This document shows positions 11,815 to 23,161 of a stretch of DNA of 64,000 bases, piece by piece; the stretch's first letter is position 1; each line of letters begins with the position of its first letter. Source of the stretch: Gnetum montanum (lineage: Eukaryota > Streptophyta > Gnetopsida > Gnetales > Gnetaceae); NCBI GenBank assembly GCA_015680685.1, contig MNCI01017692.1:118526-182525 (forward strand). Direction: 5' to 3'. Both the position numbers and the translations under genes were made by a program. The notes below the pieces were generated by a model that made no database searches, had not been told where the DNA came from, and saw nothing but the letters and a program-made list of their open reading frames with translations.

Positions 11815-11824
11815 CTATAAATAA
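11815..11824 (+). promoter_or_regulatory. TATA box of RE4 5' LTR
   Basis: CTATAAATAA followed by GAGG. The same string is at 20921-20930 in the 3' LTR and, with small changes, in RE9 (minus strand, 50691-50700 and 56766-56775) and RE10 (63397-63406). Confidence 0.75.
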
Positions 11825-12547
11825 GAGGTGGCTCTCCCTTGTTTCAGAGTTTAGGCCTAGACTATAGCAAAAATCTGGCAATTTTACCTCTTTAGAGATA
11901 GAATAATTTCCATGTGCCCGCAATAGGAGCTCCAAAGTAAATGGATCTTTATTCGAGCATATATTGTACCTGAACACAAGTTTGTGTACGGAAATAAAGA
12001 CGAACTTTTGTATAAACCTTGTAGTGCATGGACTAAGATAAATAAGACTTTAATTAATGTTATTTATTGTTCATCATTTAAATGCTTTATTAGTTAATTA
12101 AATCTCTCTCAACCCTTCTCCCATAGTTAAGTGCATTCAGTACAACCACTTTGAGCATGTGCATTACGCTTGGTAATCCCAGTAACGACTAGCATTTGGT
12201 AATCCTAGAAGGTTGCGTTGGTTCAAGGTGTAAATGGCAAGTGGGAACGGATGCTGATGCTAGGGTAATTAAGGCTTAGTTAGTTAGTTAAAGTTAGTTA
12301 TTAGTCTCTTCACCCTTTACCTCATTAACATAGGAGATAAAACATAAAAGACATAAAAATCACATACCTCAGACTTACTTAGCCATAAAATCGTGACAAA
12401 TACAAGTAAGTCTGGGAAGACAACAAACAATTAACCTTAAGTGTTCCATAAGGCATGTAGGCACTTAGTCTGCAGAGTTTGACCGGATCACGCGTGTAAC
12501 GCTCGTATTCATATGGTTGAGTGTAGGGGTACCTCGCCACTCATCAT

Positions 12548-12565
12548 TGGCACCGTTGTCAAGGA
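12548..12565 (+). other. Primer-binding site of RE4
   Basis: TGGCACCGTTGTCAAGGA begins one base after the LTR. From memory the complement of the plant tRNA-Asp 3' end is TGGCGCCGTTGCCGGGGA, the primer used by Athila elements; the four differences are all C-to-T or G-to-A. Confidence 0.75.
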
Positions 12566-12692
12566 CTAAGTTGCTTGTGTGCTAAGTAGAACATAGGAAA
12601 TCATCCACATCATTGGGAAGCTCAAACAAACCCTTAGGGTTAATTAGAAGAAAATTTAAACAACAGTCAATAGCACACCGAGTAAAATAACA

Positions 12693-15020
12693 ATGTCTTC
12701 TTCTTCTCATAAAAGCACTTCACCACCTAGGAATCACACAAGAGACAGTCGGTGGTCTAACGCACATAACCACGAACCACCAGTTCCTCAACAATTTCAG
12801 GTGATGTATACTCATCACGATGAGTATATACCTAATTTTACCTTTATCCTTCATCAGGATGAACAACTGCGTTGGTGAGACTTGCAAGGTAACATAGTGT
12901 TACCCCCAGATTGAGCGGTCCCTAACATGCTCCTCCGTGCTCTTGCACAAATAGGCATGACATAGCTATATGCTAAATACGTTGCATGTGATTACGACAC
13001 AAGGGATTACCATTCCACAGCGACGCAACGTTTAAGGAACTCGCGGCAGGAGAGCCACCATACATTGTTGAAGGGCAAAGGGGTCCGACACGTCCTAAGC
13101 AAAATTAGAGATGGTAAACTAATTATGTTCTCCATCAAATGATGTTCCCCCTCCTAACAACAGTGAGGAGGTGGGGTATCAGAACCTACACTCCACGATA
13201 CACAACCCTAGTTCTAATCCCCATGCACACCAAGTGTTCAATGAGGGAACACAAACACATGACAAGGATGGGCATTCTGATCGTCATCACGATTGGGGTC
13301 ATAGCCACCGAAGAGAAGGTAAGAAACATCATTATGAAGATGGGTCTCTTTCTTCTTCCCCTTCATCACATCATTCATCCTCTCCTTCCACATCAGGATG
13401 CAGTCACGAAGAGCACAACAGTGAGGATAAGGGTAAGTAAAATGAGAGACCTCGATGAGAGAGTCGAGAGCGAGGATGAGGGCATTTGAGAGAGTCAAGG
13501 CATGAAAGAAGAAAAAGTAGGGAACCGCATAGGAATCATAGATGTCATGAGAGAGATGACCATGATGAATCCCTACTATCAACCCAAAGTATGTTAGACA
13601 TTATAGAGGCTATGAGAATACCTACAAGGCACCAAAAAGATAGTCGGATCAAGAGATTGGACATGAATAATATCCCACGGTTTGAGGGGGGATACAATGC
13701 TTATCTGCAAAATCACTTATAGGCATTCCACAATGCCTATGCCTTGTAGAATATCAAAAATGAGTGGTAGAAGTTAAAGTTGTTCCCTAGGACACTCATA
13801 AAAGAAGCCAAGAGTTGGTATCGGTCCTTAGAACTGGAAACCATCAAGAGGTGGAGTACAATGCTAGAATTATTTAACAATAAATGCCAAACATACTCCA
13901 GGGTGTCCAACTTGCATAAGCAGATCCAAGGATGGAAGCAGGGTACTCATGAACCCTTGGATGCAACCATGGGCTGATATTATGCATTGCTACATCGTTG
14001 CCCGGGCCATGGTTACGCACAACGGGATCAACTACGCCACCTCGTAGATGGGCTAAGATATGAAACTAGGAGAACCCTTGGGACATATGCCCAAGGGAGA
14101 TTATCTGAACTTAGATCCCATGAAGTTCATAGATTTTTGGAGCAAGTAGCTAAAGAAGAAGGGGAGCTACAGAAAAGAGAGCGTAGAAGAGTATAACCAC
14201 GACCCTTGCCTCCGAAAGAGGGGAGTGAGATTTTGCGATCAGGAGGATGAGTTATCACTCGAAGAGTTGATGAATAGAAAAACCTTACCACTTGAAAAAT
14301 TAACAATGGAAGTATCGACCAAGGTAGATGAAATATGGAGCTCCTTAGAGAGTAAAATTAAAACTGTCTTGAAAATCGTAGAGGAGCCTAAGAAGGAACG
14401 AAGTAGTGACCATGATAAAAAAAAGCGGAGAGATTCAGGCCATGCATGTGACAAGGGTAATGGAAAAATGACTATCATTGATGAGGTTGTGGATTCGGAC
14501 ACAGACAATGATGGTGGATGTGAGATCTACCAATATGACCATCCTAAGGGATGTTGCCCAATAATCTCACATCTACAAGAGTCTAGGGTGTATGCACTCA
14601 ACCCAAGAGTTAACAGACGGTAGGCATCCCAAAGGTTACCTTATCCCCAAGGTAACCCAAGGTAGTTCCACCAACCATTAACGTATTATCCAAGTGGAAC
14701 TCCGCCATAACCTATCGAGTAACATTAGTAGTGGTAATACCCATAGTCATGGGGGATGCCACCTCCTAGACAACAATACCCTTACCGGCAACCAAATCCT
14801 GATGGCTATTATGTGCAGCAACTGGTTTCTCTAAGTGACTCTATCAGTCACATGACTCCACAATGGCACTACCTAGTTCGGGAGTATTTTCAGACTCCCT
14901 CCCCTGGAAGGGACACTCCACATGCATACCATCCTTCAAATCCATCCGTACTTGTTACGCCAATAGCTCCACCACCAATCACTCCAACAATGCCAAGGGT
15001 ACATCCCACTCAACCGTAAC
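12693..15020 (+). pseudogene. gag of RE4
   Basis: Start at ATG 12693 (MSSSSHKS), about 145 bases after the primer site; RE8 starts equivalently at 57473. Order: an N-terminal conserved block (YTHHDEYIPNFTFILHQDEQ, 12810-12870), a low-complexity H/S/R/D-rich hinge (13170-13560), SMLDIIEAMRIPTRH...LDMNNIPRFEGGYN (13590-13700), the Athila-like capsid core (KSWYRSLE...IKRWSTMLELFNNKCQTYSR...IQGWKQGTHEPLD...CPGHGY, 13780-14010), a charged helix region, a short Cys/His motif CEIYQYDHPKGCCPI at 14520-14560, and a P/Q/Y-rich linker. There are stops at 12879, 13441, 13723, 13978 and 14197 and at least two frame changes. The core resembles Athila Gag (W...L..KFL..Y...F.Q...E.L..A). It would package element RNA in cytoplasmic particles. 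Confidence 0.85.
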
Positions 15021-15076
15021 AACCCAATGTCACGAGGGCTTCCAATACTCAATTCTTAGTTGGCCCTAACAATCTT

Positions 15077-16099
15077 ATGCTAGAAATACCTTTCTTCAGA
15101 ACCAACAATCCAACTAAGTCCTCACCTTCACAAGCGGATGAACATCTAAACACCTCCGTACCAAATAAAGTTTTGGGACCTTCTTCAATCCAAAGATCAA
15201 GCTCAATGCACATGGTTATGCTAACACATATCGTTATAGACTGGATTAAGGTGGGCCACCTTCCCAAGAAATTATCTGACCCTAGAAGTCCCCTAATTTA
15301 TCTCCAAGTCACTAGGAATGAACCCTATAAAGCTCTTCTGGACTCAGGTTCCAAAGTCAACCTAATATCGTAGGAGATGTACAAAGCCTAGAACCTACCT
15401 CCATTAAGGAAGAGTAACATTCGACTTGAGCTAGCCGACTAGTCCATCACTGTCCCCTTGGAACTGGTGGAGGACATTGTTACCACTATTTGTGGGTGGT
15501 CATATCCAGCAGATTTCCTAGTGATCCAAGTAACTAACAGTAAGGGGAACTTCCTAGTAATAATGGGAAGAGTGTGGCTAAGTACGATAGATGCATGCCT
15601 AGGAATCAGCAATCTTTCCCTAGAAATATCCAAGAAAAATACTTTCAGAAAGATCAAGAGGAAGAAAATTCCATGCATTGCATATAGTGACACTGAGTGC
15701 CATTGTGTGCAAAAATCATGGGTTATGTGAAGTTTAGCATTGCCTACATGCGATTGGTGTGCACAAGAAGTTAATATACAAAGGTGCCTGTATGCAACAG
15801 CCACACGAAAAGAGGACACCCTGTGTCTAATGGCTGATCAAGAGAGCAACTCAATAACATGCATGGAATTAACTGAGGGAATAACTAGTGCTTATATTCG
15901 AAGCACAGACACACTTGAGCAAGTCTGTTGCCAACTCCCCAACCTTAGCCTCGAAAACATCAACTGGGAAAAGTTGGAAATTTCTCAAAAATTTAAACAA
16001 GAGCCCCTTGATCTAAAACCACTGCCCACCAGTCTAGAGTACATGACTCTTAAAAATGGAAAATTGATAATTATCAACGCAAAGCTTGTCCCTAAGTAG
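15077..16099 (+). pseudogene. Aspartic protease and linker of RE4 pol
   Basis: In frame with the end of gag (same frame from 14225), which suggests a Gag-Pol fusion without frameshift. The block SDPRSPLIYLQV...KALLDSGSKVNLIS at 15270-15370 carries the DSG catalytic triad of retropepsins intact. The FLVIMGRVWLS element near 15560 is the conserved C-terminal part of the fold. A stop follows NLIS at 15371 and others at 15440 and 15728. An acidic linker (15740-16099) ending in LKNGKLIIINAKL precedes RT and is shared with RE8 (60618-60914). Confidence 0.85.
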
Positions 16100-16149
16100 A
16101 AAGAAAGCCTATTGAAAGTAATAAATAAATGGTCAAAAGCCTTTGCCTA

Positions 16150-17050
16150 GTCATATCTTGAGCTAACCAGAATAGACCCTAAGATATGCTAGCATATGAT
16201 TTACACAAACCCCTCCATGAAGCCTTGAAAACAACCACAGAGGCAATTGAACCCGAAATTGAAACAAGTAGTAAAAGAAGACATAGAATAGCTCCTCAAG
16301 GTCGGGTTCATATATCCCATTACTGATAGTGAATGGGTTAGTCCTCTAGTAATCGTGCCTAAGAAGGGAGGTAAATGGAGGGTATGTATAGATTTTAGGC
16401 TATCGAACATGGCAACATTCAAAGATCATTTTCCGTTGTCGTTCGTCGACCAAGTCTTGGACACTATAGCGAGGCATCGCTATTCTAGTTTTCTGAATGG
16501 GTATAGTGGTTATAATCAAATATGAATAGCACAAGAAAATCAAGCCAAAACAACATTCACCAATCCCTAGGGAAAGTTCACATATAAGCAAATTCCATTT
16601 GGCTTGTGCAATGCCCCTACCACATTCCAACGTTTAGTTCTAAGCATATTTCAACAACAAATAGGAAACGGAGTAGAAGTCTTTATGGGTGACTTCTCCA
16701 CTTATGGGACAAGATTTTATCAAGCCTTGGACTGATTAGAGCAAGTGCTAAAATGATGTGTTGAAACCAACTTGAAGCTCAACTGGCAAAAAAGCCACTT
16801 GATGGTTCAAGAGGGCATCGTATTAGGGCATAAAATTTCATAGTTAGGAATAGAGGTGGATCCAAAAAAGGTTAAAGTCATCTAAGGAATCACCCGACAA
16901 CCAGAAGATGTCAAAGACATTCGGTTATTCCTTGGACACACTGGCTACTACAGGAGATTCATCAAAAACTTCTCCAAATTGCCAAACCATTGGTAGAATT
17001 AACAAAGAAGGATGCACCATTCGAATGGACCAGGGAATGTGAATGAGCAT
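16150..17050 (+). pseudogene. Reverse transcriptase of RE4
   Basis: The reading shows LVIVPKKGGKWRVCIDFR (about 16340-16395), ATFKDHFPLSFVDQVLD (16405-16460), YSGYNQI (16500-16525), PFGLCNAPTTFQRL (16590-16640) and then the catalytic box at about 16680-16700, which reads FMGDFSTYG where the family has FMDDFSVYG. The first catalytic Asp is therefore Gly, an inactivating change. A frame change separates it from the protease linker; stops lie at 16525, 16570 and 16755. The LGHTGYYRRFI motif at 16935-16970 marks the RT end. Confidence 0.85.
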
Positions 17051-17099
17051 TCCAAACTCTAAAATAGAGGCTTGTGGAAACTCCCATTCTACAAGCCCC

Positions 17100-17471
17100 T
17101 GACTGGTCCAAACCATTCCATATCATGACTGATGCATCTAATTATGTCTTAGGAGCCATACTGACACAGTTAGATGAACAAAAATGCCCTTATTACATCC
17201 ACTGTGCAAGTAAGAGTATCACCGGTGCACAACTACAGAAAAGGAATTAATTGCTATAGTGTCTGCACTGGACAAATTTAGGCACTATGTGTTAGGCTAC
17301 AAAGTGTATATTCATATGGATCATAGTGCAATTAGGTTTCTCATGAACAAGCCAACGATTAGCCCTCGTATTATACGTTGGATGGTAATCCTTCAGGAGT
17401 TCGACTTAACAATAGTAGACCGAAAGGGCCCCGAGAATGTAATCATAGATCACTTATCTCGGTTGCACTAG
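17100..17471 (+). pseudogene. RNase H of RE4
   Basis: FHIMTDASNYVLGAIL at 17115-17165 contains the TDAS start of the gypsy RNase H fold. A frame change near 17240 leads to MSALDKFRHYVLGYKVYIHMDHSAIRFLMN (17259 onward) and ends DHLSRLH at 17471. The last segment is the usual end of the domain before integrase. One or two small indels break it. Confidence 0.85.
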
Positions 17472-17499
17472 GACAACAAAGAGAATGAATATGCCATAT

Positions 17500-18939
17500 C
17501 TAATCATTTTCCTGATGAAACCCTCTTTGCCAATGTAGTGAATAACCAACCCATGAGCACGAATTGGTATAGTAGCATTCTCACTTATCTCCTTTCCCAA
17601 AAAACACCACAGGGGTGGTACTTTAGGAAGAAGCAACAGTTTCTTCACAAAACCAAGTACTTCATGGAGATCAGAGGACAACTTTATAAAGTTTGTCCTA
17701 ACGGCTTGGTTCGATGGTGTGTACTCGATGTGGACCAACTAAGAGTTCTCCAGGATGCTCATGAAGGCCCTTGTGGGGGTCACTATGCAGGAAGATGAAC
17801 GACTATCAAGATTCTTCTTGCAGGATATTACTGGCCAACACTATTTCAGGATGCCCATCATTTTGTCCAATCCTGGAACGCTGTCAACGTGATGGTGGAA
17901 TGATTGCTAGAATGGAGGGTCCATAACAATGGATTCAACCTTTGGAACCCTTTGACATCTAGGGAATAGACTTTATGGGGCCCATTACACCAATGTCCAA
18001 TAGAAAAACATATATCATTATTATTGTTGACTATCTAACAAAATGGGCTGAAGCAGCTGCTGTGACAGATTGCACATCATCTACAGCTACACGATTTGTA
18101 CAACAAAAAGTCATTAATAGGTTTGGTGTGTCGTGTGCACTCATCTCAGATAATGGAACACATTTCACAGGTGCAACCTTTCGAAAATTGATGCAAAGCT
18201 TAGGGGTTGAACATAAATTGACTACACCTTATCACCCCCAAGCTAATGGCCAAGCCGAGGTCACTAATTGGGAGATCACTAGAATACTAACAAGGACAAT
18301 TAGCAAGTATAGGAGAGATTGGAACACTAAACTAAATGATGCTCTCTGGGCATACCGCTCCACTTGAAAACTCCCTACAGGCTACTCTCCCTATGAGTTA
18401 GTGTACGGGAAACTCCCAAAGCTTCCAATTCAGACCAAGCTCTGTACACTATCCATCACATGTGACCTCCATCTTGACCTTAATCTAGCACAAAAACAAG
18501 ATTTGCAACATTAAACGTGCTAGATGAGAATCGATTGGTTTCCTTGTCATCAAACAAGTTACATAAGGCACATATCAAGCAACGTCATGACTTAAGAATT
18601 CGAAGGGTTAAGTACCAACTAGGAGATAAGGTCCTTTATTGGAACCCCACGCATGTGCCACAATGCACGAAATTTTAAACATTGTGGGAAGGACCTTACA
18701 TTATTCACACAATCTTCCCCTCAGGAGCCATGACAATATACAAGCCTGAAAGCCCTGATAAGAGGTTACTGGTCAATGTGCAACAAACAAAACCCTTTCG
18801 TGAACCAAGAATAGCTAGTGCAAATTACACCTCTGATAACGGACAACCTCGCTCATTATATTGGATCTCCCCCTTTCAATTTAGTCATGGGGAAGATGGC
18901 CACTTGTACGAATCAATTGAGGCCCTTAGTACTTTTTAA
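17500..18939 (+). pseudogene. Integrase of RE4
   Basis: N-terminal zinc-binding part: H and H in DAHEGPCGGHYAGR (17750-17798), but the CxxC pair has decayed to SWNAVN near 17870. The catalytic core keeps all three acids: D in GIDFMGPITP (17960-17990), D in ISDNGTHF (18145-18170) and E in NGQAEVTN (18245-18270). The YSPYELVYGK segment follows a stop at 18365. The C-terminal part LWEGPYII-like to SHGEDGH ends at 18939. Stops at 17798, 17904 and 18365 prevent expression. It would insert the cDNA into host chromatin. Confidence 0.88.
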
Positions 18940-20818
18940 TTTTTTTTTACACATTTTTGTTTTGCATATTTTTGTTTTACAAATTTCTTTAACTTTTCTT
19001 GTTTTTTTTTACAACATCATTTATACTTTTTCATTTCTTTGTGTGCGTGTGTGCACGTGTTACCTATTTTGTTAAGTTTGTCATCCAATAAGTGTTCCAA
19101 AGATGGCATGAACTGTTCCCTATTGATTACTAATGTTTTGATTTTACCCTTAAGATTATGATGTTGATACTAAGGTATGTTTCTTTTGATATAGCAGGCA
19201 ATGAGTCCACTTCATCCATACATCCAAAAATTTCTATGGTCTCTCCTGGCTTGGAACTATGCAGTTCCTTTTTCAATAATAAGAACTATAATGAATCGGT
19301 GACTAGTCATTTCTCAAACTAAGGAAGGACTCAGGGATTGAAAAGAGTGTGACTTCAAGGGAACTTGATGCATTTGTGTCGGCCATTCTCTTAGGTGCTT
19401 GGATGTTTTCTTCTTGAGTTTTCCTTTCCATTCCTACATTGCTCCATTATTGGGAAGCTGAGCTAATAAAAATAACAAAGTCTTTGCATGGTGTGGTTCT
19501 CATGCATAAACACATAGATAAATAAGTGAGAATTCAAAGCACATCCCTTAGATGAAATAATCATTTGGGCTACAAGCACTGGTTATGGAAATAAAATAAA
19601 CATGTTCCCTCTAACTAAGGCCCTTCTCGCTTCCCATTCTCTCCTCCTTCGTTTCGTCAGAATGGTGGTGGCTCTTTGGTGAAGCCATTCTTGTTACTTC
19701 AAGTGGATGGATTGGCCGAATGCATTGATGCGAAGTCACTGGAAGTGGTTTTTTTGAGGTTGGAATTGGAATGAGATTTTTCGAGCCACATTAGTCATTA
19801 AACATACAAGGGATTGTACATCACCTTATTCTTGAGATTCTATTCCATTCTCTTCTTTCCATCCTTCTTTCCTCATCTATCACCTCATTACTGGTTGTAT
19901 CAGTAGTCCATATTTTTGTGGATGCATTGTTTTCTTTTTGGTAAATTCTTGTGGTTAAGACTTTAACCCTTATTCCAAATGACATTCCCAGAGCCTACAA
20001 ACTCTTTGAATGTGGGTTTGTTAGGGCATTAAGGGCATGAGCCTGCTTTGGGAAGGATCCACTGGCATCCCTATTTGGTACATCAGTTAAATTCTTTCCC
20101 TTAACATTTTTGCAATCCATGATATTTTGTTCATTTCCATCTTGACATCCATTTCATTGACGTTATAGTTGTCTCTTTTTCTCCATCTTCTTGTTCTTTT
20201 TCTTTCTCCATTCTATCGCTACCAAAGGTTCTCTCTTAGTCATGGGGGTCCTGACCTAATTTTTTTTATTTTCTCTTAGCCCCTACACCTTCGGTAGTCA
20301 TCACTATTATATCTCCTGATCCAATTTTTTTCATTTTCTCCTCAGCTATACCACAACCTAGCCAATGGACCTTTTACCGAAGAAAGGTATTAACTACATT
20401 GTGATTCATTTACCCTTGCTAATATAAAGACTATGTTGTGTGTGTAGAGGGTAATCATACAACAATGAATTGGATCTGGAGGGAACACTTGGAATGGATC
20501 AGTGCTGAAGAAGCTATGCAAGGAATGAGATCGATGGTGCACTTATGGATAGACAAGGAAAGGCGCAATCTTGGCATTGGCAGCAGCAATCTTCTTCTCT
20601 CTTCTCTCCTCTCTCTGAGCTACCAACTAAGGCATGATGTCAAATGTATAAAGTGTTCACTCTTGTTGTCATGAACACCAGTTTTGTTTTGTTCTGTAAT
20701 GATGATCCGTTCACATGTCATCCCATTCACCATTAGTTCCATTCAAGTTAATAATCCCATACCTTCCCAATATTTTGTAAGGAACTCAAGGATGAGTTTT
20801 TATTCAGTCATGGGAGTA
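18940..20818 (+). other. Post-integrase non-coding region of RE4
   Basis: T-rich, without supported coding. It begins with poly-T tracts and a GTGTGCGTGTGTGCACGTGT run (about 19040) that matches the TG/CG run of RE1. The third ORF of RE1 (about 2.8 kb) is missing here: sequence similar to the RE1 pre-ORF region passes quickly to sequence similar to the last 100 bases before the RE1 LTR. A weak polypurine tract, TGGGAGTA, lies at 20811-20818. Confidence 0.6.
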
Positions 20819-21627
20819 TGATAGGACATGATATCGCATGGGCCACGATATTGCATCCCCCGCGATATCGCGTCTTCCCCTGTGATATCGCATACACAAT
20901 ATCGCAGTGCGCTGCCAAATCTATAAATAAGAGGCGGCTCTCCCTTATTTTGGAGTTTAGGCCTAGACCGTAGTAAAACTCTGGTAGTTTTACCTCTCTA
21001 GAGATAGAATAATTTCCATGTGCCTGCATTAGGAGCTCCAAAGTAAATGGATCTTTATTCGAGCAAATATTGTACCTGAACACAAGTTTGTGTACGAAAA
21101 TAAAGACGAACTTTTGGATAAACCTTGTAGTGCATGGATTAAGCTAAATAGGTCTTTAATTACTGTTATTTATTATTCATTGTTTAAATGCTTTATTAGT
21201 TAATTAAATCTCTCTCAACCCTTCTCCCATAGTTAAGTGCACTCAGTACAACCACATCGAGCACATGTGTTACACTTGGTAATCCCAGAAGGTTGCATTG
21301 GTTCAGGGTGTGAACGGCAAGTGGGAATAGATGTTGATGCTAGGGTAATTAAGGCTTAGTTAGTTAGTTAAATTTATTTAATTAGTCTCTTAACCCTTTA
21401 CCTCATTAGCATAGGAGATAAAACATAAAAGACATAAAAATCACATACCTCAGACTTACTTAACCATACAATTGCGACAAATACAAGTAAGTCTAGGAAG
21501 ACAACGAACGATTAACCTTAAGTGTTCCATAAGGTGTGTAGACACTTAGTCTATGGAGTTCAACCGGATCATGCATGTAACACTCATATTCATATGGTTG
21601 AGTGTAGGGGTTCCTCGTCACTCATCA
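20819..21627 (+). repeat. 3' LTR of RE4 (809 bp)
   Basis: It begins TGATAGGACATGATATCGC and ends CTCATCA. It matches the 5' LTR closely outside U3; U3 has lost some GATATCGC units and the region equal to 12185-12200 is shorter. The TATA box is at 20921-20930. Confidence 0.92.
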
Positions 21628-21712
21628 GCTTCTTTATCTCAAGATGGATTAGCTATGGGAGATTGACAAGAAATTTCCTACTCAGAGTGTTACATGCACT
21701 AAATGTCGCATC
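21628..21712 (-). pseudogene. Third-ORF stub on the far side of RE4
   Basis: On the minus strand this reads as the piece of the plant-transposon domain just upstream of 11667, matching RE1 3440-3510 (LSRKFPINLP...LFLEIEKI). At about 21705-21715 it changes abruptly to integrase core sequence of RE5. The join is not seen in any other copy and marks a deletion. Confidence 0.65.
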
Positions 21713-23161
21713 CTAAACCTATTCACAATATTTTTTTGTATAAATTTGGCAACAATGGATGATGTACAATCAGTAACAGCTACTGCTTATGGTCATTTTG
21801 TGTAGTAGTTAACTACTACTATAATGTACACCTTTTCATTGGACATGGGTGTGATGGAATCCATCAAATCAATGGCCCATATGTCGAAAGGTTCCAATGG
21901 TTGAGTTCACTATTAAGGACCTTCCATGCGAGTGGTCATCCCCCCATCCCATTGACAACATTCACAAGAGTTGACAAACTGATGGGCATCCCTAAAGATT
22001 GTAGGCTAATAGTACCCTACCACCAAGATTTTTATGGTCGAGCATCTCCCTGCATAGTGGCCTTCGCAAGGCCCTTCGTGAGCATCCTAGAAAATGCACA
22101 GTTGATCTTCATCAGGGACATACCAATGAATCAAGCCATTGACACACACCTTATAGAGGTGTCCATCAATTTCCATAAAGTATTTGACTTGATGGAGAAA
22201 TTGTTACTTCCTTCTAAAATCCAAGCCTTGTGACATCTCCTACATGAGAAGATATGTGAGGATGCCATTATACCATGTTGCTTCCACAAGCATTTGTTCA
22301 CTTGTTACTCTTTTAAAGAGGAGTTCATCTAGAAACTAATCAAAGAGCATGCTCTCCTCCTCTTTATTATCCCATCTTAAGTGAGAGAGGTGATTAACAA
22401 CCACATTCTCAATTCCTTTTTGATCTACCATTGTGAGTTTGAACTCCTACAAGATCAGGAGCCACCGTATGACACAAGGGCTCACCATCAGCTTGTTCAT
22501 GAGGAAGCAATTTACATTATGGTCCATATGCACAAATACTTTGTAACCAAGAACATAGTGCTTGAACTTTTATAGTGCTTATACCATTTCCATTAGTACT
22601 TTCTCTATGGTGGTGTAATTTAACTATGCTCCCATAATGCTTCGACTCATGCAATGGATGTAATATGAACATTTCTTATTATCCAGTTGCATGAGTACTA
22701 CTCCAAAAGCATAGTTAGATGCATCTATCATGATATGGAAAGGTTTGGATTACTCTGGTGCTCATAGGATTGGTGTTTCTATGAGTTTTTCCATTAATTT
22801 TTGGAATGCATGTTCACATTCTTTAGTCTAGATGAAAGATGCATATTTCTTTGTAAGCTCTACCAACGCCTTTGCAATCCTAGAGAAATTCTCTATAAAT
22901 TGACAGTAGTAGCCAGTGTGTCGAAGGAATGACCAGACATCTTTAACTATCTTTGGTTGGCATGTTATTTCTTGGATGAACCTTATTTTTTCTGGGTCTA
23001 CCTTAATCCCTATTTGTGAAATTTAGTGCCCTAGAACAATGTCTTCTTGGACCATGAGATGGCTCTTTTGCCAATTGAGCTATAGGTTTGTCTCTACACA
23101 TCTCTTCAACACTTGCCCAAGTCATTCCAAGGCTTACTCAAATGTAGCTTCATAGGTGGAG
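21713..23161 (-). pseudogene. RT end, RNase H and integrase of RE5
   Basis: Minus strand from 23161: RT thumb with the LGHTGYYCQFIENFSRIAK-like segment (about 22920-22870), RNase H with an MIDASNYAFG-like start near 22720, its YKVFVHMDHNVNCFL-like middle (about 22530), then integrase N-terminal zinc region (about 22100-21960) and core start ending in a QFVQKNIVNRF-like segment (about 21740). The first catalytic D region lies near 21870. The core stops before the second Asp. Sense and order agree with RE4 17000-18120. Stops are frequent. Confidence 0.75.

Larger units (their letters stand above)
11668..12546 (+). repeat. 5' LTR of RE4 (879 bp)
   Basis: It starts TGATGGG and ends CTCATCA and pairs with 20819-21627. 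U3 is short (about 145 bp) and made of GATATCGC-type repeats, followed by a TATA box at 11815-11824 and a long R/U5 with TTGGTAATCC repeats at 12170-12215. The 70-base length difference from the 3' LTR comes mainly from repeat-number changes in U3 and near the TTGGTAATCC words. Confidence 0.92.
11668..21627 (+). mobile_element. RE4: full-length Athila-like LTR retrotransposon
   Basis: It is a complete element of about 9.96 kb: LTRs at 11668-12546 and 20819-21627, primer site, gag, protease, RT, RNase H, integrase, non-coding region. Flanks are ACTTC (11663-11667) and GCTTC (21628-21632), a 5-base target duplication with one transition. The reading on either side, on the minus strand, is one continuous third-ORF domain, proving insertion. 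It lacks the third ORF found in RE1. Multiple frameshifts and stops make it non-autonomous today. Confidence 0.9.

Noticed and set aside
13139-13489. Open frames of 114-116 codons overlapping RE4 gag
   Set aside because: They overlap the in-frame gag hinge (13171-13440), are low complexity and have no homologue in the sister elements; they are shadows of gag.
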